A stretch of 40,952 nt of DNA, taken from contig JALVQN010000074.1 in NCBI GenBank assembly GCA_027025555.1, forward strand, positions 1 through 40,952, in the 5' to 3' direction. Under the pieces are notes generated by a model. That model did not search any database. It saw nothing but the letters and a program-made list of their open reading frames with translations, and was not told where the DNA came from. Origin of the DNA: Desulfobacterales bacterium (lineage in GTDB: Bacteria; Desulfobacterota; Desulfobacteria; Desulfobacterales; UBA2156). This document shows, in pieces, positions 33,701 through 40,952 of the stretch. The translations under genes and the position numbers were made by a program. Within the stretch, counting starts at the first letter, position 1. Each line of letters opens with the position of its first letter.

Positions 33701-34516
33701 TTACCGGGTGAAAAAGTCCACGGCGTTTTTAAAGAGTGCCGTGCCCATGGGAAAGGGAGGATGCAAAGGGGCGCGTTTTCTTTTACCCAGTTCCTTGAAG
33801 TAGGTCCATTGGGGATGATTGCCCGGATGGTTGTAAGCCTCCGGATGGGGCATGAGTCCGAAGACCCGACCCGTGGCATCACAGACACCGGCAATATCTT
33901 CCAGGGAACCGTTGGGATTTTCCGGGAAGCGGCCCTGTGCGGGCGACCCGTCGGAAAGGGCGTAGCGCAACACCACCTGTTCGTTTTCAATGAGGCGCAC
34001 GAGCGTCCCGGGCTCGGCATAAAACTTCCCTTCACCGTGGCGGACCGGAAGCTCCAGGCAATTAAGGTCCCGTGTGAAGACGCAAGGGGACCGGGGATTG
34101 ACCTTCAAGGTCACCCAGTCGTCCCTGAAGTTGCCGCAGTCGTTTCCCACAAGGGCCACCAACCGGCTCCGGTAGTCATGTCCGAACCCGGGCAAAAGGC
34201 CCAGATTGACCAGGGTCTGGAACCCGTTGCAGATCCCGATGACCACGCCCCCCTTTTCGATAAACTCGATGAGGGCATCCCCCAGATGCGTCCCCATTCT
34301 CACGGCCTGAATCACACCCGCACCGTGGTCGTCGCCCCAGGAAAACCCCCCCACAAAGGCCAGGATCTGATAGGTTCCGATGGAAACGGATCCGTCGATC
34401 AAGTCATTGATGTGGACCCTTTCGGCGTCCCCCCCGGCAAGGGTGAAGGCATAGGCGGTCTCATGATCACAGTTGAGCCCGTATCCGGTTAAGACCAGGA
34501 CCCTGACACGGCTCAT
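33701..34516 (-). CDS. purQ: Phosphoribosylformylglycinamidine synthase, glutaminase subunit PurQ
   Basis: A 271-residue class I glutamine amidotransferase. The nucleophile is C96 in G-I-C-N-G-F-Q, and the H-x-E pair is in M-P-H-P-E-A. The oxyanion region V-G-G-F-S-W-G-D follows the family. It hydrolyses glutamine and passes ammonia to PurL for step 4 of purine synthesis in the cytoplasm. Its start overlaps the purSL stop by four bases (ATGA at 34516-34513), which couples synthesis of the two subunits. No convincing terminator follows; a 6-base-pair hairpin at 33636-33650 lacks a T run. Confidence 0.95.
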   Translation of the reverse strand: MSRVRVLVLTGYGLNCDHETAYAFTLAGGDAERVHINDLIDGSVSIGTYQILAFVGGFSWGDDHGAGVIQAVRMGTHLGDALIEFIEKGGVVIGICNGFQTLVNLGLLPGFGHDYRSRLVALVGNDCGNFRDDWVTLKVNPRSPCVFTRDLNCLELPVRHGEGKFYAEPGTLVRLIENEQVVLRYALSDGSPAQGRFPENPNGSLEDIAGVCDATGRVFGLMPHPEAYNHPGNHPQWTYFKELGKRKRAPLHPPFPMGTALFKNAVDFFTR

Positions 34517-37509
34517 ATCAATCCTCCGAAAGGCCGTTTCCAGGCTGCTTTGAGATCCAACACATCGGCCTCCAACCGAATCCGGCCGTCAAGCCCCAGG
34601 ACTTTGAAGGCCGTTTCCGGAAGGATGCGTCCGATACAGGCATGGGGCAACCCCCCAAAGTGCGCCTCGAAGGCGGCCCGGTTTCCCGGATCCACGGTGA
34701 GGATGAAACGGCCCGCGGATTCGGAAAAAAGAATCGTATCGTTTCGCGCCGCGCCGTCCACAGGCACCTTTCTCAGGTCGATCTCCATCCCCAAACAGCC
34801 GGCCATGGCGCACAGGGCCAGGTGCACGCCGAGACCGCCCCGATAGATGCCGTGGACCGATGCCGCGAGCCCCTCCGAAATCGTCTGTTCCAAAGCCCGG
34901 TAAACAGGGATCAGGTCCCGGGGCGTCACCCGGGGAACATTCAGGCCGATGTAGCCCAAATGCGCGTAATATTCCGACGCCCCCAGTTCGTCCCGGGTGA
35001 CGCCGACGGCGTACACCAGGTCGCCGGGAACCTTGGCGTCCATGGTGACGCACTTGTCGACATCGTCGATGACGCTCGTGGCGGAAAACTGGAGGGTCTC
35101 CAGGGCCGACACCTTGTGGGTTTCACCGTATCTTCCCGCCAGATGCCCGTCCACGTACATGCTGTCTTTTCCGGAAAGAAGCGGAATTTCAAAGGCCAGA
35201 CACATCTCCTTGAGGGCCTTGCAGGAGCGCACCAGTTGTGCGGCCTTGAATTTGCCGTCCGGGTTTTCCAGGGGATGATACCGGATATCGGGCCAACAAA
35301 AATTATCCACGCCTCCCATGTGATCCAGCGTCCCTCCCACGGCAAGGACCCGTCGCACCGCTTCATCAATGACACAGGCCGTCATGGCATGGGCATCGAT
35401 TTGAGAATACGTGGGCAGCAGGGCCTGAGCAAAGGCCAGGCCTTCCCTGGATTCCAGATCCGGCCGGATGACCGCCGCGTCACCGGGGACATCCCGCTCC
35501 CTTCCCACCAGCGGCTTGAGGATACTGGTGCCCTGGACCTCGTGGTCGTACTGCCGGGCGATCCATTCCTTGGAGCAGATATTGGGCCGCGCCACCAAAT
35601 CGAACAACAGGGCTGACAAATTGCCGGGTTCCTTGAGGACCGGTTCCACGAGCCCCCTGTGACGGGGAGGAATCCATTCGGCATCGAACGTCCACTGGGG
35701 AAATCCCGAGGTCAAGAGATCCAGATCCACGTAGGCACAGGTCTTGTCCTCGTAGGTGATGTGCAGTTTCCCGGTATCGGTGTACCGGCCGATGACCGTG
35801 CTTTCCACGGCATGCTTGCGGGAAAGGGCCAAGAAACGCTCCAGGTCCTCGGGCCGCACGGCCACGGTCATGCGCTCCTGGGATTCGGAAACCCAGATTT
35901 CCCATTGATCCAGCCCCGCATACTTGAGGGGGACCTTTTCAAGTTCGATCTTGCACCCCCCGGAAAAGCGGGCCGACTCCCCCACGGAGGAAGAAAGGCC
36001 GCCCCCGCCATTGTCGGTGATAAACCGGATCAGGCCTGCATCCCGGGCCTCCAGCAAAAAATCGTGCATCTTCTTCTGGGTATAGGGATCCCCGATCTGG
36101 ACGTGACCGGCCGGTGTATGCTCGGAAAAAGACTCGGAGGAGGCGGTGACCCCGTGGATGCCGTCCTTGCCGACCCGGCCCCCGCACATGATGACCAGGT
36201 CTCCCGGCGTGATGGTCTTTTTTTCGCCCGGGGTCCCATGGACCTCCCGGGGCATGAGGCCCAGGGCGGTCACAAAGACCAGACATTTTCCCATGTACCC
36301 GGGGTGGAAAAAGACCTGCCCAAAAGGGGTGGGGATGCCGCTCTTGTTCCCGCCGTCACGGACGCCCTCGATGACCCCGTCCAAAAGACGCCGGGGATGG
36401 AGCCGGGGCCGCAAGTCGCCGTTGTAATCCCGGTGCCCCACACAATAGCCGTAGCTTCCCATGATCAGCTTCGACCCCTTGCCGGTGCCCATGGGATCCC
36501 GGTAGATCCCCACGATCCCGGTCAAGGCCCCGCCGTAAGCTTCCATGTTGGAAGGCGAATTGTGGGTTTCGCCGGTGATCACATAATGAAACTTGTCATT
36601 GAACCGCCCGACCCCCGCATTGTCCCACAGCACCGATTTCACCCAGGGCTTTTTTTGCATCAAAGACAGGGTCGGTGCCTCGATGCATGTCTTGAAAAGA
36701 TTGTCCACCACTTCCTTTTTCCCGGTGGATAAGTCCGTGTACCGGAAAAGCCCCCGAAAGGTATTGTGGTTGCAATGATCGCTTCGGGCCTGGGAGATGT
36801 ACTCGATCTCCACATCCGTGGGATCCGAAAGCCCCTTCGCAGCCCTTTCGGCCCGCACCTGCGCGCTGAGGAAATAGGCCCGGATAATGGGAATATCCTT
36901 GGGATTCAGGGCCAGGTTCCGTTTCCGGCTGATGGCTTCGAGGGCGGCATCGCTGTCGATGGGAATGATGGTCACCGTGGGTTCATGGTCCAGCACCACC
37001 TTGGGAAGGATCCATCCGATGCCGATCTCTTCATCCCAGGTTTCTCGAGAGAAAAGCTTCCACTGCTGGATGATGTCGTTTGCCAGAAGCTCGGCGGCGA
37101 TCCGCTCCGCCTCGGGACGGGTCAATCGGGGCCCTGAAAGGCAATACCGCTTTGACGTGTAGACGGATTGCTCCGCTTTAAACACCTGCCCCAGGACATC
37201 CTCAATGGCCTCCACCGCAGTACTTCCCGGGTTGTCCCGCACCCCCGGCCGGTACCCCACCCAGATGACCCAGTCAAAGGGGATGGGAAGGGGCCGGTAG
37301 GAAGCGACCTGGGTGACGGGATTGGTGAAAATCTCGTCTTTGATCCGGTCCAGTTGTTTTTTGGACAGATCGGCATCCAGGGTCAAGACGTGCACCACCC
37401 GGACACTGTCAAGCCGGATACCGAAATAATCGCGGGCTTTTTTACCAATCGTCTCCCCTTCGGGGTCCCTTAAATCAGATCTCAGGGCGATTTCCAGTCG
37501 ATGCGGCAT
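34513..37509 (-). CDS. purL: Phosphoribosylformylglycinamidine synthase subunit PurSL (fused)
   Basis: A 998-residue synthetase, longer than small PurL (about 730-760) and shorter than the one-chain PurL of Escherichia coli (about 1295). The first 90 residues resemble PurS (V-R-V-V-H-V-L-T-L-D-A-D, then I-F-T-N-P-V-T-Q). Residues about 120-210 are a linker/second PurS-like part. The two AIRS halves follow, with R-S-D-H-C-N-H-N-T-F near 245, T-G-E-T-H-N-S-P-S-N near 317, G-G-G-G-L-S-S-S-V-G-E-S near 520, and S-G-K-D-S-M-Y near 790. It makes FGAM from FGAR with ATP and ammonia from PurQ. PurS is therefore built in and PurQ separate. GAAAGGA lies 6 bases before the ATG at 37509, which is 12 bases after rseP. 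Confidence 0.94.
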   Translation of the reverse strand: MPHRLEIALRSDLRDPEGETIGKKARDYFGIRLDSVRVVHVLTLDADLSKKQLDRIKDEIFTNPVTQVASYRPLPIPFDWVIWVGYRPGVRDNPGSTAVEAIEDVLGQVFKAEQSVYTSKRYCLSGPRLTRPEAERIAAELLANDIIQQWKLFSRETWDEEIGIGWILPKVVLDHEPTVTIIPIDSDAALEAISRKRNLALNPKDIPIIRAYFLSAQVRAERAAKGLSDPTDVEIEYISQARSDHCNHNTFRGLFRYTDLSTGKKEVVDNLFKTCIEAPTLSLMQKKPWVKSVLWDNAGVGRFNDKFHYVITGETHNSPSNMEAYGGALTGIVGIYRDPMGTGKGSKLIMGSYGYCVGHRDYNGDLRPRLHPRRLLDGVIEGVRDGGNKSGIPTPFGQVFFHPGYMGKCLVFVTALGLMPREVHGTPGEKKTITPGDLVIMCGGRVGKDGIHGVTASSESFSEHTPAGHVQIGDPYTQKKMHDFLLEARDAGLIRFITDNGGGGLSSSVGESARFSGGCKIELEKVPLKYAGLDQWEIWVSESQERMTVAVRPEDLERFLALSRKHAVESTVIGRYTDTGKLHITYEDKTCAYVDLDLLTSGFPQWTFDAEWIPPRHRGLVEPVLKEPGNLSALLFDLVARPNICSKEWIARQYDHEVQGTSILKPLVGRERDVPGDAAVIRPDLESREGLAFAQALLPTYSQIDAHAMTACVIDEAVRRVLAVGGTLDHMGGVDNFCWPDIRYHPLENPDGKFKAAQLVRSCKALKEMCLAFEIPLLSGKDSMYVDGHLAGRYGETHKVSALETLQFSATSVIDDVDKCVTMDAKVPGDLVYAVGVTRDELGASEYYAHLGYIGLNVPRVTPRDLIPVYRALEQTISEGLAASVHGIYRGGLGVHLALCAMAGCLGMEIDLRKVPVDGAARNDTILFSESAGRFILTVDPGNRAAFEAHFGGLPHACIGRILPETAFKVLGLDGRIRLEADVLDLKAAWKRPFGGLI

Positions 37510-37521
37510 CCAAATCCTTTC

Positions 37522-38586
37522 TCAGCTGAAAAGCAGCCGCGCGATGTCGTTATAGAACACGAATATCATCAAAAGGATCAGAACAAATATGCCGACCCGT
37601 TGGGCCATTTCCCGCATCCTCATGCTCACCGGTCTTTTGATGACCGCCTCGATGATGAAAAACATGAGGTGGCCGCCGTCCAAAACCGGGATGGGCAGGA
37701 AATTAATGACGGCCAGGTTGACGCTGACCAGGGCGATGAAAAAGATGAGGGCCCCGGCCCCGGCCTTGGCCTGTTCTCCGGCCATCTGAGCAATCATGAT
37801 GGGCCCGCCCAGGGTCTTCACGGAAAGGGTGCCCTGGATGAGCTTGACGATGCTCACCACGGTCAGCTTGGCCACGGCATAGGTCTGGACAAGGCTTTCC
37901 GCGGCGGATTCAAAAAAGGTCAGCGGCACCATCTCGGTTTCCCCGGCAGCGATGATGCCGATGGTATATCGCTTTATGTCTTCGCCGAAGAGGGTCCGGG
38001 AAGGGGTCAGCCTGGGGGTGACCGTCAGCGCGACCCTTGTGCCTTTCCGGTCCACGGTGATGTGCAATGTCCGGCCATGACTTCCGGAAATCTTTTTTGC
38101 CATCGCTTCCCATGTGGTCACGGCCTGGCCGTCTATGGCAACGACCCGGTCCCCGGGCAAAAATCCGGCACGCGCCGCCGGCGATCCGGGAGTGACCTTT
38201 CCCACCGTGGGTTTGAGCACATAGCGTCCGGAAATTTGGAAGATCGCAAAAAAGATGATCACGGCCAGAAAGAGATTGAAGACCGGCCCGGCCGCCACAA
38301 TGAGGATCCTCTTGAAAACATGTTTATGGGTAAAGGAGATGGGAATGTCCGCCGGGTCGATCTCGGCATCCGGCTCTTCGCCCACCATCTTCACGTACCC
38401 GCCCAGGGGAACGGCCGAGATGCGGTACTCCGTAATGCCCACGGTCTTTCCCAGAAGTTTCGGTCCGAAACCCAGGCTGAATTTTTCCACGCCGACACCG
38501 AACAGCCGGGCCACCAGGAAGTGTCCCAACTCATGGAAGAAAATCAACACACCCAAAACAACGGCAAAGGCCAAAACGTTTCCCAT
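37522..38586 (-). CDS. rseP: RIP metalloprotease RseP
   Basis: A 354-residue site-2 protease from the ATG at 38586 (GAGG 5 bases upstream). The longer frame to 38664 only overlaps dxr. The first helix carries the zinc site H18-E19-L-G-H22. One PDZ domain lies at about 110-190 (V-T-P-G-S-P-A-A-R-A-G-F-L-P-G-D), and the third ligand region is N-F-L-P-I-P-V-L-D-G-G-H-L near 300. E. coli RseP has two PDZ domains; this shorter form has one, as in many bacteria. It cuts membrane-bound anti-sigma factors and remnant signal peptides, and could act on the anti-sigma encoded at 6539-7504 (inference). It lies 10 bases after dxr. Confidence 0.95.
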   Translation of the reverse strand: MGNVLAFAVVLGVLIFFHELGHFLVARLFGVGVEKFSLGFGPKLLGKTVGITEYRISAVPLGGYVKMVGEEPDAEIDPADIPISFTHKHVFKRILIVAAGPVFNLFLAVIIFFAIFQISGRYVLKPTVGKVTPGSPAARAGFLPGDRVVAIDGQAVTTWEAMAKKISGSHGRTLHITVDRKGTRVALTVTPRLTPSRTLFGEDIKRYTIGIIAAGETEMVPLTFFESAAESLVQTYAVAKLTVVSIVKLIQGTLSVKTLGGPIMIAQMAGEQAKAGAGALIFFIALVSVNLAVINFLPIPVLDGGHLMFFIIEAVIKRPVSMRMREMAQRVGIFVLILLMIFVFYNDIARLLFS

Positions 38587-38596
38587 GGGTCCTCGA

Positions 38597-39769
38597 TCAG
38601 ATTCGTTGCCGAAAGACGCGAACCGCTTCTTCGGCACGGGTCCGTGCCCATCGATCCGCCGCAAGGATATCCGGCAACGCAGGATTCAACGTCACGCGAT
38701 GCTTGTCCAAGGTCTCCTGGATCACCCGGGAGATGTCCATAAACCCGATTTCTTCTTTTAAAAAAGCGGCCACCGCCACCTCGTTGGCCGCATTGAGCAC
38801 CGCCGGCATGGTGCCTCCCGCCTTGCAGGCGGCAAAGGCAAGACCCAGGCACGGAAACCGCTTCAAATCCGGTTTTTCAAAACTTAAGGTCCCGATCCGA
38901 TCAAAAGCCGGCGGGGGCTGGCTCAAAGGAAGGCGTTCCGGGTATGAGAGGGCATAGGCAATGGCGCCTTTCATGTCCGGCACCGAAAGTTGCGCGATAA
39001 CGGCACCATCCCGGTAGGAGACCATGGAATGGATCACACTCTGGGGATGGATGACCACCTCGATCCGATCCATGGAAACGCCGAAAAGATGGTGGGCCTC
39101 CAGGACCTCAAGGCCTTTGTTCATGAGGGTTGAGGAGTCGATGCTGATCTTTTTCCCCATGGCCCAGGTGGGATGCTTGAGGGCATCTTCGGGACGGATG
39201 GTGTGAAACTCGGCCATGGGGCGGTGGATGAAAGGCCCTCCGGAAGCGGTGATGATGATTTTTTCCAGGTCCTGCCGGCGCTGGCCCGAAAGGCACTGAA
39301 AGATGGCGCTGTGTTCACTGTCCACCGGAAAGATGCGCACCCCTTTTTTCCGGGCCAAGCCCATCACAATCTGACCGGCCATCACCAGGGTTTCCTTGTT
39401 GGCCAGGGCGATGTCCTTTCCCGCCTCGATGGCCGCCAGCGCGGGCATGAGTCCCGCGGCCCCCACCATGGCCGCAAGGAGCATATCGGCCTTCTCGTGG
39501 GCGGCCGCCGCCTGATAGCCTGGCTCGCCCCACGTCACGCGGGTTCTGGAATCAGACGGGAGCCTGGCCTTCAACGCTTCCGCGGCCGAGCCGTCGTAGA
39601 CCACGGCCAATTCGGGAGAAAACTCCCGGATCTGCGAGGCAAGCCGGTCCACATTCTTCTTGGCCGCCAAGCTCACCACCTGGAAGCGTTCCGGGAACAT
39701 GCGCACGATGGACAGGGCGTTTGTCCCGATGGATCCGGTGGAACCGAGAATGGAAAGTCGCTTCTTCAA
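38597..39769 (-). CDS. dxr: 1-deoxy-D-xylulose 5-phosphate reductoisomerase
   Basis: A 390-residue enzyme of normal length if it starts at the TTG at 39769. The TTG overlaps the cdsA stop (CTTTGA) and has AAGGAG 7 bases upstream; the open frame to 40159 is only a shadow of cdsA. The NADPH loop is G-S-T-G-S-I-G near residue 9. The metal site has V-D-S-E-H-S-A-I-F-Q. S-G-G-P-F and I-D-S-S-T-L-M-N-K-G-L-E-V are substrate motifs, and N-A-A-N-E-V-A-V-A lies near 345. It performs the first committed step of the MEP isoprenoid pathway in the cytoplasm. Confidence 0.95.
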   Translation of the reverse strand: MKKRLSILGSTGSIGTNALSIVRMFPERFQVVSLAAKKNVDRLASQIREFSPELAVVYDGSAAEALKARLPSDSRTRVTWGEPGYQAAAAHEKADMLLAAMVGAAGLMPALAAIEAGKDIALANKETLVMAGQIVMGLARKKGVRIFPVDSEHSAIFQCLSGQRRQDLEKIIITASGGPFIHRPMAEFHTIRPEDALKHPTWAMGKKISIDSSTLMNKGLEVLEAHHLFGVSMDRIEVVIHPQSVIHSMVSYRDGAVIAQLSVPDMKGAIAYALSYPERLPLSQPPPAFDRIGTLSFEKPDLKRFPCLGLAFAACKAGGTMPAVLNAANEVAVAAFLKEEIGFMDISRVIQETLDKHRVTLNPALPDILAADRWARTRAEEAVRVFRQRI

Positions 39770-40605
39770 AGGAGAAACTCCTTGAACACGTACCCCACCG
39801 GTGCCGCGAAGAGCAGGGCGTCCATGCGATCCAAGACGCCTCCGTGCCCCGGAAAAATCCCGCCCGAATCCTTGACGCCGGCGGCCCGTTTGAGCATGGA
39901 TTCGAAGAGGTCCCCCATCTGGGCGGCGGTTTCCATCGTCATGAGAAAGACCAGGGAAAGACCCGGGGGCAGATGCGGCAGAAAAAGGCTCCTGAAAAGA
40001 AAACCCACGGCCACGGCCGAAGCAAGCCCCCCCACGGCGCCTTCCAGGGTCTTTCCCGGACTGATGGAAGGGCAGAGCTTGTGTCTTCCGCCGTAGGTGC
40101 CGGCGTAAAAGGCGCCCATGTCCCCGGCAAAGACCACACAGAGCATGAAGTAAATCCACGTCTGCCCGGCGTCGCTGTTGCGGATGAGGACCAGGTGCGC
40201 CAAAAAAAGCGGAACGTAGACCACGGCGAGACTCTGTCTGAAGACCGGCTCCAGGGCCGCGCCCGTTCCATCAAACCGCGTCATGGCAAAGAAAGCGACG
40301 GCCATCAGATTCAAAGCCACAACCATCATCATCAACGGGGGGGATTTCCGGAAGGCGCCGTATATGATCAAAACGCCTGCGCCATAAGCCAAAAGCTCCA
40401 ATGAAAGCCGCCGCATTGTGGACACCCTTCCCAAGCCCCCCTCCTGGAGGCCGCCTGCGGGAAACAGGAGGCGGAACCCTTCATGGATTCCCAGAATCGA
40501 CAAAAGGGCGACGACGCCGGCAAACAATGCCACCCCGCCCCAAGAGATGAGTCCCACCAAAAAGGGAAGGGCCGCAAGGCCCGTGATCCAGCGTTTCTTA
40601 TGCAC
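39766..40605 (-). CDS. cdsA: Phosphatidate cytidylyltransferase
   Basis: A 279-residue inner-membrane protein from a GTG at 40605 with GGAAG about 6 bases upstream; the longer frame to 40704 overlaps uppS. Seven or so hydrophobic helices are seen. The signature S-I-S-P-G-K-T-L-E-G-A-V-G-G near 190, then M-G-D-L-F-E-S-M-L-K-R and K-D-S-G-G-I-F-P-G-H-G-G-V-L-D-R-M-D, matches CdsA fully. It makes CDP-diacylglycerol for phospholipid synthesis. Its stop overlaps the dxr start. Confidence 0.95.
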   Translation of the reverse strand: MHKKRWITGLAALPFLVGLISWGGVALFAGVVALLSILGIHEGFRLLFPAGGLQEGGLGRVSTMRRLSLELLAYGAGVLIIYGAFRKSPPLMMMVVALNLMAVAFFAMTRFDGTGAALEPVFRQSLAVVYVPLFLAHLVLIRNSDAGQTWIYFMLCVVFAGDMGAFYAGTYGGRHKLCPSISPGKTLEGAVGGLASAVAVGFLFRSLFLPHLPPGLSLVFLMTMETAAQMGDLFESMLKRAAGVKDSGGIFPGHGGVLDRMDALLFAAPVGYVFKEFLL

Positions 40606-40616
40606 CCCTTCTTCCT

Positions 40617-40952
40617 TTAGGGATCGGTCCGGCCGAAGCGGCGTTCCCGCTTCTGGAACGCCTTGAGAATTTGGATGTATTCCTCCCTGGAAAAGTCCGG
40701 CCACAGGGTCGGTGTAATAAAGATCTCGGTGTAGGCCACCTGCCAGAGCAGGAAGTTGCTCAGGCGCATCTCCCCGGAAGTGCGTATGAGAAGATCCGGA
40801 TCCGGCATGTCCCGGGTATAAAGGTGATGTGCAAAGAGCGCTTCGCCGATCTCATCCGGGTCCACGGCCCCTTGCCGGACCTTGCGGGCGATATCCCGAA
40901 CCGCCCTGACAATCTCCGCCCGGCTTCCATAGCTCAACGCCAGATTAAGCAC
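40617..40952 (-). CDS. uppS: Isoprenyl transferase UppS (5' end outside window)
   Basis: The last 111 residues of an undecaprenyl diphosphate synthase type enzyme; the true start lies beyond the right edge. [10 protein letters not shown], then [22 protein letters not shown], and [14 protein letters not shown] are the C-terminal family motifs that hold the diphosphate-binding arginines and serine. It makes the C55 lipid carrier for cell-wall synthesis. The order uppS-cdsA-dxr-rseP is the standard one. The GTG at the edge is an internal valine, not a start. Confidence 0.95.
   Translation of the reverse strand: MLNLALSYGSRAEIVRAVRDIARKVRQGAVDPDEIGEALFAHHLYTRDMPDPDLLIRTSGEMRLSNFLLWQVAYTEIFITPTLWPDFSREEYIQILKAFQKRERRFGRTDP

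Noticed and set aside
37501-38742. 413-codon plus-strand open frame over rseP and dxr
   Set aside because: Shadow of rseP, with low-complexity H, D and G-rich product and no ribosome site.

Overview
The window is a bacterial chromosome segment of about 60% GC. The gene set points to an anaerobic, sulfate-reducer-like deltaproteobacterium (Desulfobacterota, perhaps near Syntrophobacterales). The clues are the LutABC lactate-oxidation iron-sulfur system, DUF3786 and YkgJ cysteine-cluster proteins, a one-chain PurSL, FmdB, and a PilY1-type pilus operon. This placement is inferred from gene content; no rRNA is present. There are 42 protein genes, three tRNA genes and no insertion sequence, prophage or CRISPR array.

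Left part (1-8145). A secreted VIT-VWA protein runs off the left edge on the minus strand and is divergent from lutABC. Next come a 72-residue conserved-looking protein antisense to the lutC tail, an MltD-like lytic transglycosylase with LysM, and an ECF sigma/anti-sigma pair. The sigma gene and the VIT-VWA gene share a near-identical promoter, GGAACT-N17-TCTGA, with the sequence GGTG just before the -10 in both. I read this as a small envelope-stress regulon in which the sigma factor controls itself and the VIT-VWA protein.

Housekeeping part (8300-22302). This holds tRNA-Phe, then a tight minus-strand operon dnaX-ybaB-recR-ykgJ-racemase-like-DUF3786 whose racemase-like member has lost one catalytic cysteine. 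It is preceded by tandem tRNA-Ser(CGA) and tRNA-Ser(GGA) genes with a strong promoter. Further on are DUF1015, a TrmN6-like methyltransferase, a DciA/DUF721 protein, hflKC, a 32-residue ribosomal bS22/COX24-type protein with a TTG start, an HExxH protein, FmdB and groESL.

Pilus part (22303-33571). A sigma-54 type promoter (TGGCAT-N5-TTGC) precedes fimT/U, pilW, pilV, pilX and pilY1-type genes. Three envelope genes follow: a small secreted protein, a DUF4124 protein and a LysM protein. A pilB/gspE-type ATPase gene converges on them. The 1551-residue PilY1 protein has its VWA domain split by two golvesin-like modules. Minor pilins, the PilY1 tip protein and the ATPase would act in one type IV pilus machine, but pilC, pilT, pilQ and major pilin genes are not here.

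Right part (33701-40952). Minus-strand uppS-cdsA-dxr-rseP, the usual isoprenoid/phospholipid/envelope cluster, is followed by purSL and purQ for step 4 of purine synthesis. uppS is cut by the right edge.
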